Shown in pieces: positions 7,667 to 16,354 of a stretch of DNA of 64,000 nt (its first letter is position 1; the number at the start of each line of letters is the position of its first letter). A program made the position numbers and the translations under genes. Source of the DNA: Natronospira bacteriovora (GTDB taxonomy: Bacteria; Pseudomonadota; Gammaproteobacteria; Natronospirales; Natronospiraceae); NCBI RefSeq assembly GCF_030848495.1, contig NZ_JAVDDT010000005.1:1-64000 (forward strand), read 5' to 3'. Under the pieces are notes generated by a model that did no database searches, was not told where the DNA came from, and was given only the letters and a program-made list of their open reading frames with translations.

Positions 7667-8399
7667 TCACTCTTCCCAATCAAACTTTGGCAGATCCATG
7701 AAGGCCTGTCGGAGATTCCTGGCCCAGGCATCCTGCATGCGGCGCCAGAAAGGATCATCCTCTTCAAAGCGCAGCTGATGTTCGAGTTCAAAGGCATCAC
7801 GCCGATAGAAGGCCAGTTCGACGGGGGGGGCCGACACTGAGGTTGGAGCGCATGCTGGAATCCAGTGATACCAGGGCGCAGCGGGCGGCCATTTCCAGGG
7901 AGATGTCCGGCTCGACGATGCGATCCAGGATGGGCTTGCCGTACTTGGTTTCGCCAATCTGCAGGAAGGGCTTGTCGCGGCTGACGCGGATGAAATTACC
8001 TTCCGGATAGATCAGATAACAGTCCGGCTCATCATCGCCCAGTTGACCGGCGAGGATGAAACTGGCCTCGGGGCGGAAGTCAGCCTGGGTGCTGCCTTCC
8101 CCGCCTCGCTGCACGCGGGTGCTGATGCTGCCGATGTATTCGGCCACATCATCCATGTGTTCCAGCTGATCCAGTGACTGCTCCGCTTCAGGGTCCTTGA
8201 GATCCCGCTGGATGCGGCTGGTCACGGCCTGGGTGGTGGCCAGATTGCCGGCCGAGAGGAGCACCAGGCAGCGCCGTTCATTGCCGGGCAACACATGCAT
8301 CTTGCTGTAGACGCTGACATCGTCCACACCGGCACTGGTTCGGGAATCGGAGGCGAGCACCAGCCCGGCCTCGCTGCGGATGGCGACGCAATAGGTCAT
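7667..8399 (-). pseudogene. Anbu-type proteasome-like peptidase, interrupted by a frameshift in a C8 tract
   Basis: The product begins MTYCVAIRSEAGLVLASDSR; Thr2 would be the N-terminal nucleophile after Met removal, as in Anbu/HslV-type Ntn hydrolases, with DSRT and a downstream Lys (KMHVLPG). Reading frame 1 runs from 8399 and breaks after residues SNLSVGPP. The correct continuation VELAFYRRDAFELEHQL lies in another frame and runs to 7667. The break is at an eight-C run on the coding strand (G run at 7823-7830); seven C would restore a 243-residue protein of normal family length. This may be a sequencing error, a true pseudogene or a slippage switch. It heads the cluster with ATP-grasp, alpha-E and metallopeptidase genes. 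Confidence 0.85.
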
Positions 8400-8402
8400 G
8401 AC

Positions 8403-9752
8403 TCATTCACCGGCAATGGTCATCTCTTCGAGCAGCAAGGAACCACAGAGAATGTTGCCCCGCCAATCCACATCGTCACCGGCGGCAAGCACATGACCGA
8501 GCATATCGCGCAGATTGCCGGCGATGGTGATCTCCTCCACCGGGAAGGCGATCTCCCCTCCTTCCACCCAGAATCCGGCGGCACCGCGGGAATAGTCACC
8601 CGTCACGCCGTTGACGCCCTGACCCATGAGCTCATTGACGATCAAGCCGGTGCCCATGGTGGCCAGCAGCGCCTCCGGCGGGCGCTTTGGGCATTCCAGG
8701 GTCAGGTTGTGAACACCGCCTGCGTTTCCGGTGGTCTCCAGGCCAAGTCGGCGGGCGGAATAGCTGTCCAGCACATAGCGGCTGAGGTGACCTTCCTCCA
8801 CCAGGGGGTTGTCAGCAATGGCCACGCCTTCGGCGTCGAAAGGCGCACTGCCCAGGGCGCGGGGAACATGGGGATGCTCCACCAGATCCATCCAGTCCGG
8901 AAGGACGCGCTTGCCCACGCCCTCCAGCAACCAGGAGGCCTGTCGATACTGGGCCGGACCGGAAGCAGCCCCGACAATGGTGGCGATCAGGCCCCGCGCC
9001 AGCTGGGGCACGAAAAGTACCGGAGCCTTGCGGGTGCTAAGGCGGCGGCCACCCAGGCGACGAAGCGTCCGCTGTGCGGCTTCGCGGCCCACCGCTTCCG
9101 GCGATTGGAGGGCGCCGTGCTCGCGGGCTGTCGTGTACCAGAAATCACGCTGCATGCCCTTCTCGTCCCGCGCCAGCACGCTGCAGCTGATGCCATGGGT
9201 GGTGCCCTCGAAACTGCCGATGAAACCGTGGGAGTTGCCATAGGCACGGACGCCGTGCTGGGTATCCACACTGGCGCCATCGGAGTTGTCGATGCGTTCG
9301 TCCTCGTCACGGGCGGCGTTCTCGCACCGACGGGCCAGCTCAATGGCCTCGTCCGGCTCCAGCGCCCAGGGGTGACACAGGTCCAGATCCGGGATGTCCC
9401 GGGCCAGGCGGTCCGCTGGTGGCAAGCCGGCATGGGGGTCCGGCTGGGTGAAGCGGGCAATGTCACAGGCCTTCTGGACGGCCTCCTGAATGGCCTGTGG
9501 CGACAGGTCGGAGGTGTTGGCCACGCCCTTGCGCTGCCCCATGAAGACCGTGATGCCAATGCCCCGATCCTGACGGTATTCCAGGGTCTCGACCTCACCG
9601 AGGCGAACCGTCACCCCCAGGCCCACGTCCACACTGGCCCCGCACTCGGCGGCATCGGCGCCCAGGTCACGGGCCCGGGACAGGCCCATTTCCACGGCAC
9701 TTTCCAGCTCGGCTCGATCAATTGCGGCACTGACCTCGGCACGCTTGCCCAT
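8403..9752 (-). CDS. pmbA: TldE/PmbA subunit of the TldD-TldE metalloprotease
   Basis: 449 residues, full length. Sequence features match PmbA: early GLGVTVRLGEVETLEYRQDRGIGITVF, and the C-terminal NLTLECP plus VNELMGQGVNGVTGDYSRGAAGFWVEGG region. It lacks the HExxxH metal site, which sits in the TldD partner (31372-32811 here). TldD-TldE is a heterodimeric protease that degrades unfolded peptides and matures some ribosomal peptides. The gene ends 3 bp before the Anbu start, so the two are probably cotranscribed. In many gammaproteobacteria pmbA is adjacent to darP/yjgA; here about 6 kb of peptidase and amidoligase genes separate them. Confidence 0.94.
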   Translation of the reverse strand: MGKRAEVSAAIDRAELESAVEMGLSRARDLGADAAECGASVDVGLGVTVRLGEVETLEYRQDRGIGITVFMGQRKGVANTSDLSPQAIQEAVQKACDIARFTQPDPHAGLPPADRLARDIPDLDLCHPWALEPDEAIELARRCENAARDEDERIDNSDGASVDTQHGVRAYGNSHGFIGSFEGTTHGISCSVLARDEKGMQRDFWYTTAREHGALQSPEAVGREAAQRTLRRLGGRRLSTRKAPVLFVPQLARGLIATIVGAASGPAQYRQASWLLEGVGKRVLPDWMDLVEHPHVPRALGSAPFDAEGVAIADNPLVEEGHLSRYVLDSYSARRLGLETTGNAGGVHNLTLECPKRPPEALLATMGTGLIVNELMGQGVNGVTGDYSRGAAGFWVEGGEIAFPVEEITIAGNLRDMLGHVLAAGDDVDWRGNILCGSLLLEEMTIAGE

Positions 9753-9807
9753 GGACGCTCCAGTTCGGAAGGGATTGTGTGGAAAACGGGTGGATTCTAG
9801 CAGAGGG

Positions 9808-10146
9808 GTGTGAGAGGCGTGAATCGGGAGTGGTGAATCGTGAATCGAAGGAGGCGTTGATCGAGGCCGTGCCTGTGGGAGCGGCGTCCGCCGCGATCAA
9901 CGCTTGCCGGAGCCGTTAGCGGGTGGGATGGCGCCGCTGGTTTCTCGGCTCCGAATGTGAGGCGTGAGGGGAAAAGCAGGGCGCCTTTGGCGCCCAACGG
10001 CCGGCCTTAAGGCCGGCCTGGTCGCGCGAAGCGCGGAAGCCGAAGGCTTCGGGGTTTCACCTCACGCCTCACCTTCGAGGCCGCTATACCCCGAGCGCCC
10101 CGACATCCTCTAACGCCTCCTTCGATTCACGATTCACCATTCACGA
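9808..10146 (-). repeat. Composite palindromic element B (whole element reversed, core inverted relative to flanks)
   Basis: Between the pmbA start and the metallopeptidase stop. On the plus strand: GTGAATC iterons; REP-like module around 9874-9902 (TGTGGGAGCGGCGTCCGCCG); right-flank homologue in reverse complement (9903-9956); GTGAGGC arm (9957-9969); core 9970-10056 in the same plus-strand direction as element A; CACCTCACGCCTCAC arm (10058-10072); left-flank homologue in reverse complement (10073-10122); GATTCAC iterons. Flanks are reversed but the core is not, so within the element frame the core is inverted. No gene is seen inside. Confidence 0.82.
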
Positions 10147-11190
10147 TTCTCTCTTCCCTTCAATCGTGATCAGGTCGTGGATGTAGACCATCTTGTCCAG
10201 AACCGGGTCGGTGAGGGTGTAGGGATAGGCGTCGCGCAGGCCGAGGCTGCGGTTCATGAGATTGATGCTGGCACTGACCCGGTTCCAGATTCGGATCAGA
10301 TGACTGAAGTCCCGTGGTCGGTCACGCACCAGGCCAAGCGCCCAGGCGGTTTCCAGGGCATCCCGGATCTGCAGGTAGTGGCCCCAGCATTCGGCCCAGT
10401 CTTCCCAGGGATGGGAGGCCGCATAGGCACTGATGAAATTGTTCTGCCAGTCGGCAGGCGGGCCCTGTTGGTAATGACTCTCCAGGGCCTGCTGGTAGTC
10501 CAGACGCTCATCACCGAAAAGACTGCGGAAGGAGGTCAGGCGCTGGCCGTCCCGGATGAGCCGATCCCAGAAATAGTGCCCGATCTCGTGACGGAAATGC
10601 CCCAGCAGAGTTCGGGAGGCTTCATTCATCTGCTGGCGCATGGCTTCCCGGGCCACGTCATCGGCTTCCAGGATGTTGATGGTAATCAGGCCATTGGCAT
10701 GGCCGGTGAAGACCTTTCCACCCGACCAGTTGGTATCGACGAACTCCCCCGTACTCTGCTCATCCTCCATGAAGGCAAAGGCCAGTCCGGTGTCGTGGTT
10801 GTCCTGCTTGCCCTGAAAGGGCAGACCCAGTCGGAGCAGATCATAGATCAGGCGTCGCTTCTGCTGCTCCACATTGAGCCATTTGGCATGATTTCCGGCA
10901 ATCTTCAGATTGGGAATGACGCGATTCAGCCGGCAGGCCTGGCAGAAGATTTCCTCCTGCTCATCGGGCACCATCCAGTTGCAGACATTGTGCTCGATAT
11001 CATTATGGCAACGTCGATAGACACCAAGATCCCCGTCCGGGCTACGGGCCCGCCAGCGGCCGTTGCCCAGATCCTCCAGCGCCGCCTGGCTCAGGTGCTC
11101 GGGCAGAAAGCCCAGGCGACTGCCACAGGCGAGACACTGGTTGTTCTCGAAATAGAGCGTATTGCCGCAGGTGCAGCGGAAGGTATTCAT
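10141..11190 (-). CDS. Putative zinc-binding metallopeptidase (DUF2248/COG4307-like)
   Basis: 349 residues. The N-terminal ~100 residues carry zinc-ribbon cysteine pairs (CTCG, CLACG, later CNW and CQAC). The central zincin signature HEIGHYFWDRLI (about residues 203-214) gives the HExxH active site, and downstream acidic and aromatic residues (EDWAECWGHYLQIRDALETA) fit the family. It overlaps the alpha-E gene by 4 bp (11187-11190), so it belongs to the same operon. In related amidoligase clusters a transglutaminase-like protein often takes this place. Its stop (TGA, 10141-10143) and the tail residues R-E-S come from the GTGAATC iteron of element B. Confidence 0.85.
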   Translation of the reverse strand: MNTFRCTCGNTLYFENNQCLACGSRLGFLPEHLSQAALEDLGNGRWRARSPDGDLGVYRRCHNDIEHNVCNWMVPDEQEEIFCQACRLNRVIPNLKIAGNHAKWLNVEQQKRRLIYDLLRLGLPFQGKQDNHDTGLAFAFMEDEQSTGEFVDTNWSGGKVFTGHANGLITINILEADDVAREAMRQQMNEASRTLLGHFRHEIGHYFWDRLIRDGQRLTSFRSLFGDERLDYQQALESHYQQGPPADWQNNFISAYAASHPWEDWAECWGHYLQIRDALETAWALGLVRDRPRDFSHLIRIWNRVSASINLMNRSLGLRDAYPYTLTDPVLDKMVYIHDLITIEGKRES

Positions 11191-12131
11191 GCCGCCCGAT
11201 CCAGTAGAAAGTAGGTGGTGCTGATACTTTCGTGCAGGTGGGCCAGATCCAGCTGAACGTCATCGATGAATTCGTGCAGACCGGCCTCGGCCAGTTCTGG
11301 CACATCCGCTTCCTGCACCCGGCGCTGCATGCGCGTCACCGAACGCAGGGGGGCATCGTTCCTCGGCAGGTCATGCAGGCAGGATTCCACCTGTTCAAGA
11401 CAATGCATCAGTGCCCGGGGCAACTGGCGATCCTGAAGCAGGTATCGCAGCACATCGATTCCGCGTACCCGCACCCGCACATGCCGCCGATACATCTGAT
11501 AGGCCGTCAGTGACTTCAGAACACTCATCCACTGGATGTTCTCGAAGGGCGTAAGCTCTTCGGAACGCTTGGGCAGAAGATCCTGTGAGCGCACATCCAG
11601 GATGCGTGTGCTCATGTCTGCCCGCTCCAGATTGCGGCCAATGCGCAAGAACTCATAGGCCTCGTCATGGCTCATGGTGCCGGCGAGCAAGCCGGTGAAC
11701 TGCTGACATTGCTGGATCACACCGCGCAGGAAGTCATAGCGCTTGCGCTTGGCGATGCCGCCCTTGAGCTCCCGGCGGGCATACAAATAAAGGTCATTGA
11801 CCTGTTCCCAGGCTTCACGCGGCACAAGATCACGGGTGGAGCGCAGGTTTTCACGGGCCTGGAACAGGCAGGCCAGGATGGACCCGGTATTGCGCTTATC
11901 CGCGATCAGATAACGGGTGACATTGCGTTCATCCACCTCGTCGAACAGCTCGGCAAATCCCGCTTCACTGCCGGTAATGGCAACCAGGGGCTCCCAGCCA
12001 AGCTCGATGGAACGGGGCAGATCCAGCATCAGATTGGAATGGACATTGACCAGGCGTGCCAGGTCTTCCGCCCGTTCCATGTAGCGGGCCGTCCAGTAGA
12101 GGTTCTCGGCGACTCTCGACAGCATGATCAC
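11187..12131 (-). CDS. Alpha-E domain protein (DUF403)
   Basis: 314 residues, all-helical alpha-E family. Diagnostic start MLSRVAENLYWTARYMERAEDLARL and the later FLRIGRNLERADMSTRILDVR segment are visible. It overlaps both neighbours by 4 bp. Alpha-E proteins always travel with circularly permuted ATP-grasp proteins and often with Anbu and transglutaminase or peptidase genes; comparative genomics has proposed that these systems make a peptide tag or amide-linked small molecule. The reaction here is not known. Confidence 0.93.
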   Translation of the reverse strand: MIMLSRVAENLYWTARYMERAEDLARLVNVHSNLMLDLPRSIELGWEPLVAITGSEAGFAELFDEVDERNVTRYLIADKRNTGSILACLFQARENLRSTRDLVPREAWEQVNDLYLYARRELKGGIAKRKRYDFLRGVIQQCQQFTGLLAGTMSHDEAYEFLRIGRNLERADMSTRILDVRSQDLLPKRSEELTPFENIQWMSVLKSLTAYQMYRRHVRVRVRGIDVLRYLLQDRQLPRALMHCLEQVESCLHDLPRNDAPLRSVTRMQRRVQEADVPELAEAGLHEFIDDVQLDLAHLHESISTTYFLLDRAA

Positions 12132-13594
12132 TTCCTCCCCTTCTTCGGCTCGGTGTCCACGATCCAGGTGTCCTTGCTGCCACCGCCCTGGGAGGAGTTC
12201 ACCACGAAGGAACCGGCCTTGAGGGCGACGCGCGTCAGCCCACCGGTGGTGACATTGATTTCCTCGCCACTGAGGATGAAGGGGCGCAGATCCACATGTC
12301 GGGGTGCCACCTTGCCGTGACCATCAATGGTCGGTGTGGTGGACAGTTCGATCAGGGGCTGGGCGATGTAATTGCGCGGGTTGCGCCGGATGTGCTCGGC
12401 GAATTCCTCCCGTTCGCGCTGGCTGGCAAGGGGCCCCATGAGCATGCCGTAGCCGCCGGATTCATTGGCCGGCTTGACCACCAGCTCATGCAGATTGGCC
12501 AGCACGTGCTCGCATTGACGCTCATCGTGGCAGACAAAGGTGGGCACATTGTCGATGATGGGGTCCTGATCCAGGTAATAGCGGATCATGTCCGGCACAT
12601 GGGCGTAGACCACCTTGTCATCCGCCACCCCGGCCCCCGGGGCATTGGCCAGGGCAACCTGCCCCGCCTGCCAGGCACGCATCAGGCCCGGCACCCCGAG
12701 CGCCGACTCCGGATTGAAGACTTCCGGGTCCAGGAAGAGGTCATCGATGCGGCGATAGATCACATCCACCCGGGTCAGGCCCTCGATGGTGCGCATGTAG
12801 ACGCAGTCATCCTCGGCCACGATAAGATCGCGACCTTCCACCAGCTCGACACCCATCTGCTGGGCCAGGTAGGCATGCTCAAAATAGGCGGAGTTGTAGA
12901 TGCCCGGCGTGAGCACCACCACCACGGGGTAGTCCTGGGGCCGGGGCGAGAGGGAGGCCAGCATGTCGAAGAGCTGGGCCGGATAGTCGTCCACCGGCAG
13001 GATGCTCTGGTGCTCGAAGAGTTCCGGGAAGGTGCGTTTCATCACATGCCGGTTCTCCAGCATGTAGGAAACACCGCTGGGCACCCGGAGGTTGTCCTCC
13101 AGTACCAGGAAGCGACCGTCGCTGCCGCGGATCAGATCGCTGCCGCAGATATGTGCCCAGATACCCAGCGGTGGGCTGACCCCCACGCATTCCGGCCGGA
13201 AATTGCCGGAACTCTTGAGAAGTGCTTCGGGAAAGACACCATCACGGATGATCTTCTGATCATGATAGATGTCATTGATGAACAGATTGAGGGCCTGCAC
13301 CCGTTGCTGGAGTCCGGCCTCGGTCTGTTCCCACTCCCTTCGGGGGATGATGCGCGGAATGATATCGAAGGGCCAGGCGCGATCAATGCTCCCACCCTCG
13401 TGATAGACCGTGAAGGTAATGCCCATGACGAGAATGGCCAATTCGGCTGCATCGCGACGTTCCAGGAGCTCTTCATCACTGAGTTGGCGCAGGCGCTTGC
13501 ACAGTTCCCGCGCGGCCGCTCTCGGATAACCGGGAGAGCTGATAAGCTCATCGTAGAACGATCCCGGGTCGTAGGCTTTCCAGTCGATGGACAT
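12128..13594 (-). CDS. Circularly permuted type-2 ATP-grasp protein
   Basis: 488 residues. The ATG at 13594 (MSIDWKAYDPGSFYDELISS) has GGGAGG upstream and is chosen over an in-frame start at 13711 that would add a basic Cys-rich leader. ATP-grasp residues are recognisable in LFINDIYHDQKIIRDGVFPE, VLEDNLRVPSGVSYMLENR, VYRRIDDLFLDPE-like text and VVKPANESGGYGMLMGP. Members are predicted amide- or peptide-bond ligases paired with alpha-E proteins. It is the first gene of the leftward set continuing to the metallopeptidase and probably pmbA-Anbu. Confidence 0.92.
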   Translation of the reverse strand: MSIDWKAYDPGSFYDELISSPGYPRAAARELCKRLRQLSDEELLERRDAAELAILVMGITFTVYHEGGSIDRAWPFDIIPRIIPRREWEQTEAGLQQRVQALNLFINDIYHDQKIIRDGVFPEALLKSSGNFRPECVGVSPPLGIWAHICGSDLIRGSDGRFLVLEDNLRVPSGVSYMLENRHVMKRTFPELFEHQSILPVDDYPAQLFDMLASLSPRPQDYPVVVVLTPGIYNSAYFEHAYLAQQMGVELVEGRDLIVAEDDCVYMRTIEGLTRVDVIYRRIDDLFLDPEVFNPESALGVPGLMRAWQAGQVALANAPGAGVADDKVVYAHVPDMIRYYLDQDPIIDNVPTFVCHDERQCEHVLANLHELVVKPANESGGYGMLMGPLASQREREEFAEHIRRNPRNYIAQPLIELSTTPTIDGHGKVAPRHVDLRPFILSGEEINVTTGGLTRVALKAGSFVVNSSQGGGSKDTWIVDTEPKKGRK

Positions 13595-13714
13595 TGGCGA
13601 TGCCGCCTCCCTTCGCGGCTGCAGGGCAACACGGTCAGCCACAAACGTCAAACTACTCCGAATTCGGCCCCGGGCCAAGCAAGGGGCGCAACACCGGCAA
13701 GGAGAAAGCACAGC

Positions 13715-14560
13715 ATGACCATCGCCCTACTCTGTCACGGTGGTGCCGGCGAGATCAGCGCTGACCGCCACCCACCCTGTCGCCAGGGTGTCCGGGACGC
13801 CGGGCTGGCGGGCTACGCCCTGCTGCAACAGGGCACCAGCGCTCTCGACACGGTTGAACATGTGGTTCGCCTGCTGGAAGACAACCCCCAATACAACGCC
13901 GGTCTTGGTTCGGCGCTCAATGCCGACGGCCAGGTTGTCACGGACGCCTCCATCATGAGCGGGCATGACCGCCGGGCCGGCGCCGTGGGGGCCGTAAGCG
14001 GCATTGCCAATCCGGTGAGCCTGGCGCGGGCCGTGATGGACGACGGCCGGCATGTCCTCCTGGTCGGGCAGGGTGCCGAGGCCTTCGCGCGCGAGAGGGG
14101 TTTTGCCTTCTGTGACCCGGCCAGCCTGATCGTTGCCCACGAGCGCGAGCGCTGGGAGGAACGACATGGCACCGTGGGCTGTGTGGCCCTCGACACCCGT
14201 GGCCATCTGGCGGCCGCCACCTCCACCGGCGGTGTGGTGGGCAAACGGGCCGGCCGTCTCGGCGACACCCCTCTGATCGGTGCCGGTAATTGGGCGGACG
14301 AGCAGGTGGCCGTTTCCTGCACCGGTCAGGGAGAAGCCATGATCCGCACCGCCCTGGCGCACTACACGGCTTGCCGCCATGACGATTTCGACCGCCTGGA
14401 AGATCTGGCCAGAGCGGCAATTCAGCATATGGCGGATCACACACAGGGCCAGGGCGGACTGATCGCGGTGGATCACGACGGGCAGATCGGCTTTTCCCAG
14501 AACACCCGCCAGATGCCGGTCTATGGCATCGGCGTCAACGGTGAGATCGATGCCCTGTGA
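13715..14560 (+). CDS. Isoaspartyl peptidase/L-asparaginase, cytosolic (Ntn hydrolase)
   Basis: 281 residues, without a signal peptide, starting at ATG 13715 after GGAGA. Motifs: HGGAG near the N-terminus, LEDNPQYNAGLGSALNADG, and the autocleavage site HGTVGCVALD, where the Thr of GTVG becomes the nucleophile of the beta subunit; then TSTGGVVGKRAGRLGDTPLIGAGNWAD. The family hydrolyses isoaspartyl dipeptides and asparagine after self-processing. It is divergent from the ATP-grasp gene and followed by a secreted paralogue. Confidence 0.93.
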   Translation: MTIALLCHGGAGEISADRHPPCRQGVRDAGLAGYALLQQGTSALDTVEHVVRLLEDNPQYNAGLGSALNADGQVVTDASIMSGHDRRAGAVGAVSGIANPVSLARAVMDDGRHVLLVGQGAEAFARERGFAFCDPASLIVAHERERWEERHGTVGCVALDTRGHLAAATSTGGVVGKRAGRLGDTPLIGAGNWADEQVAVSCTGQGEAMIRTALAHYTACRHDDFDRLEDLARAAIQHMADHTQGQGGLIAVDHDGQIGFSQNTRQMPVYGIGVNGEIDAL

Positions 14561-14636
14561 GGGGCGGTGTTATCATTGCGAATGCCCTTCACGAAAAGCC
14601 GTTCGAATCCCCACACAACGACTTGAGGAGTGACGC

Positions 14637-15677
14637 ATGCGCAAGCTGCTACTGATCACCCTGATGAGCCTGGGCCTTGCCGCCTGCGGCAATGACAGCG
14701 AGCACAGTGCCGCCCACACCGAGAACAGTGGCGAGGCCCCCATCGGCATCGCCGTGCACGGTGGCGCCGGCACCATGGACCGTGAGGCCATGAGCGCGGA
14801 GCAGGAAGCCGAATACCACGCGGCCCTGGAAGAGGCTCTTGAGGCCGGCCATTCCATCCTGCGCGATGGCGGTGAAGCGCTGGATGCGGTGCAGGCCGCG
14901 ATCCGTGTGCTGGAAGACAGTCCACTGTTCAATGCCGGTCGGGGCTCGGTCTTCACCAGCGATGAACGCATTGAAATGGATGCCGCCATCATGGATGGCC
15001 GTGATCGCAATGCGGGTGCCTTGACTGGCGTGCGCACGGTCCGTAACCCCATCGACCTGGCCCGGGTCATCATGGACGAATCCCCCCATGTCTTCTTCTC
15101 CGGCGAAGGTGCCCAGACCTTTGCCGAAGAACATGCCCTGCCCATGGAAGCCCCGGAGTGGTTCGAGACCGAGCGCCGGCGTGAGGCCCTCCACCAGGCA
15201 CGCGAGCGGGAAGCCGAACAGGGCGAGGAATTCCGCAGCCAGCGGGAGAACCTGGAGTTCAACCTGGGCACGGTGGGTGCCGTGGCGCTGGACCGTAATG
15301 GCAACGTGGCGGCCGGCACCTCCACCGGCGGCATGACCAACAAGCGCTTTGGCCGTATCGGTGACGTGCCCATCCTCGGCTCCGGCACCTACGCCAACAA
15401 TGCCACCGGTGCCTTCTCCGCCACGGGGCACGGCGAGTACATCATGCGTGCCGTCACCCTGCATGACATCTCGGCGCAGATGGAGTACGCCGGTCGCAGC
15501 GTGGCCGAAGCCGCGGACGACGTGGTCAATCGCAAGCTGGTGGAAATGGGCGGCAATGCCGGCATCATTGCCATCGACCGCCACGGCAACATCACCATGC
15601 CCTTCAATACCTCCGGCATGTATCGCGGCAGCATCGATGCGGATGGCACGGTTCACACCGCCATCTTCCGTGACTGA
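14637..15677 (+). CDS. Isoaspartyl peptidase/L-asparaginase lipoprotein
   Basis: 346 residues with a lipoprotein signal (lipobox LAAC, Cys18), so the mature enzyme is envelope-bound. It is the paralogue of the preceding gene: HGGAGTMD, LEDSPLFNAGRGSVFTSDE, nucleophile site NLGTVGAVALD and TSTGGMTNKRFGRIGDVPILGSGTYA. A charged insertion of about 35 residues (ERRREALHQAREREAEQ) precedes the cleavage site. The Shine-Dalgarno sequence GAGGAG precedes ATG 14637. It lies 76 bp after the cytosolic copy and 5 bp before darP. It is suited to breaking isoaspartyl peptides in the periplasm. Confidence 0.93.
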   Translation: MRKLLLITLMSLGLAACGNDSEHSAAHTENSGEAPIGIAVHGGAGTMDREAMSAEQEAEYHAALEEALEAGHSILRDGGEALDAVQAAIRVLEDSPLFNAGRGSVFTSDERIEMDAAIMDGRDRNAGALTGVRTVRNPIDLARVIMDESPHVFFSGEGAQTFAEEHALPMEAPEWFETERRREALHQAREREAEQGEEFRSQRENLEFNLGTVGAVALDRNGNVAAGTSTGGMTNKRFGRIGDVPILGSGTYANNATGAFSATGHGEYIMRAVTLHDISAQMEYAGRSVAEAADDVVNRKLVEMGGNAGIIAIDRHGNITMPFNTSGMYRGSIDADGTVHTAIFRD

Positions 15678-15682
15678 TAGCC

Positions 15683-16219
15683 ATGCATGACTTCGACGAC
15701 ATTCCCGAACGGGAACCAGAGGACGGGGGGGATGCCGAACGGCGTCCCTCCCGCTCCCAGCTCAAGCGAGAAGCGGAAGCCCGGGAGAAGCTGGGCATGA
15801 AACTGTCGGCACTGCCGGACAGCGTCCTTGAGGAACTGTCCCTGCCGGTGGAACTGCTGGATTCCCTGAAACGCATCCGCACCATGCGCCGCGGCGGCGG
15901 ATTGCGGCGGGAGCGACAGCGCATTGGTGCCCTGATGCGCAAGCTGGATCCCGCCCCCATTGAAGCCCTGCTGGCACGCCTGGAGTCGGAAAAAATCGCC
16001 AGCGCCAAGGCCTTCCACCATCTGGAGCAATGGCGACAACGCCTCTTGAACGGTGATGAGAGCGCCTTCCTCGAACTGGCCAATGCCAGTAATGAAGACA
16101 CGGTAAAGGAAGCACGCAAGCTGGTGGAGCACGCTGAACAGGAACTCATCCACGGTCAACCACCCGCCGCCAGCCGTGCCCTCTTCCGCCTGCTGCGAGA
16201 CCGTCTCGATATTGGCTGA
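15683..16219 (+). CDS. darP: Ribosome-associated factor DarP (YjgA, DUF615)
   Basis: 178 residues, highly charged and helical, of the size and composition of YjgA/DarP, which assists late 50S assembly. Typical features are SRSQLKREAEAREKLGMKL, LELPLPVELLDSLKRI-like text and the MRRGGGLRRERQRIGALMRKLD segment. It is cotranscribed with the lipoprotein peptidase (5-bp gap) rather than sitting next to pmbA as in many relatives. Confidence 0.92.
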   Translation: MHDFDDIPEREPEDGGDAERRPSRSQLKREAEAREKLGMKLSALPDSVLEELSLPVELLDSLKRIRTMRRGGGLRRERQRIGALMRKLDPAPIEALLARLESEKIASAKAFHHLEQWRQRLLNGDESAFLELANASNEDTVKEARKLVEHAEQELIHGQPPAASRALFRLLRDRLDIG

Positions 16220-16296
16220 TTGTTTTTCCGGCCCGTCACGACGACGGACTCCGTTCCGAGCACCGTCGTTTTTCATCAAGCCAATTTTCATCAGGC

Positions 16297-16325
16297 AATA
16301 AAAAGGCCGCCCCGAAGGGCGGCCT
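16297..16325 (-). terminator. Terminator of the subtilisin gene
   Basis: A 9-bp stem, AGGCCGCCC (16304-16312) with GGGCGGCCT (16317-16325), loop CGAA. An A-rich run on the plus strand (16297-16304) becomes a T run for leftward transcripts. It lies 29 bp beyond the protease stop codon. There is no T tract in the rightward direction, so it does not obviously serve darP. Confidence 0.8.
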
Positions 16326-16354
16326 CTCCATCACTGACGATACTTGCTTGCCGT

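Noticed and set aside
12296-13714. N-terminal extension of the isoaspartyl peptidase reading frame
   Set aside because: The open frame continues upstream only because it is antisense to the ATP-grasp gene; the ATG at 13715 with its ribosome-binding site and normal length is the real start.
16304-16325. Bidirectional terminator also serving darP
   Set aside because: There is no T tract on the rightward side; only the leftward direction has the required run.
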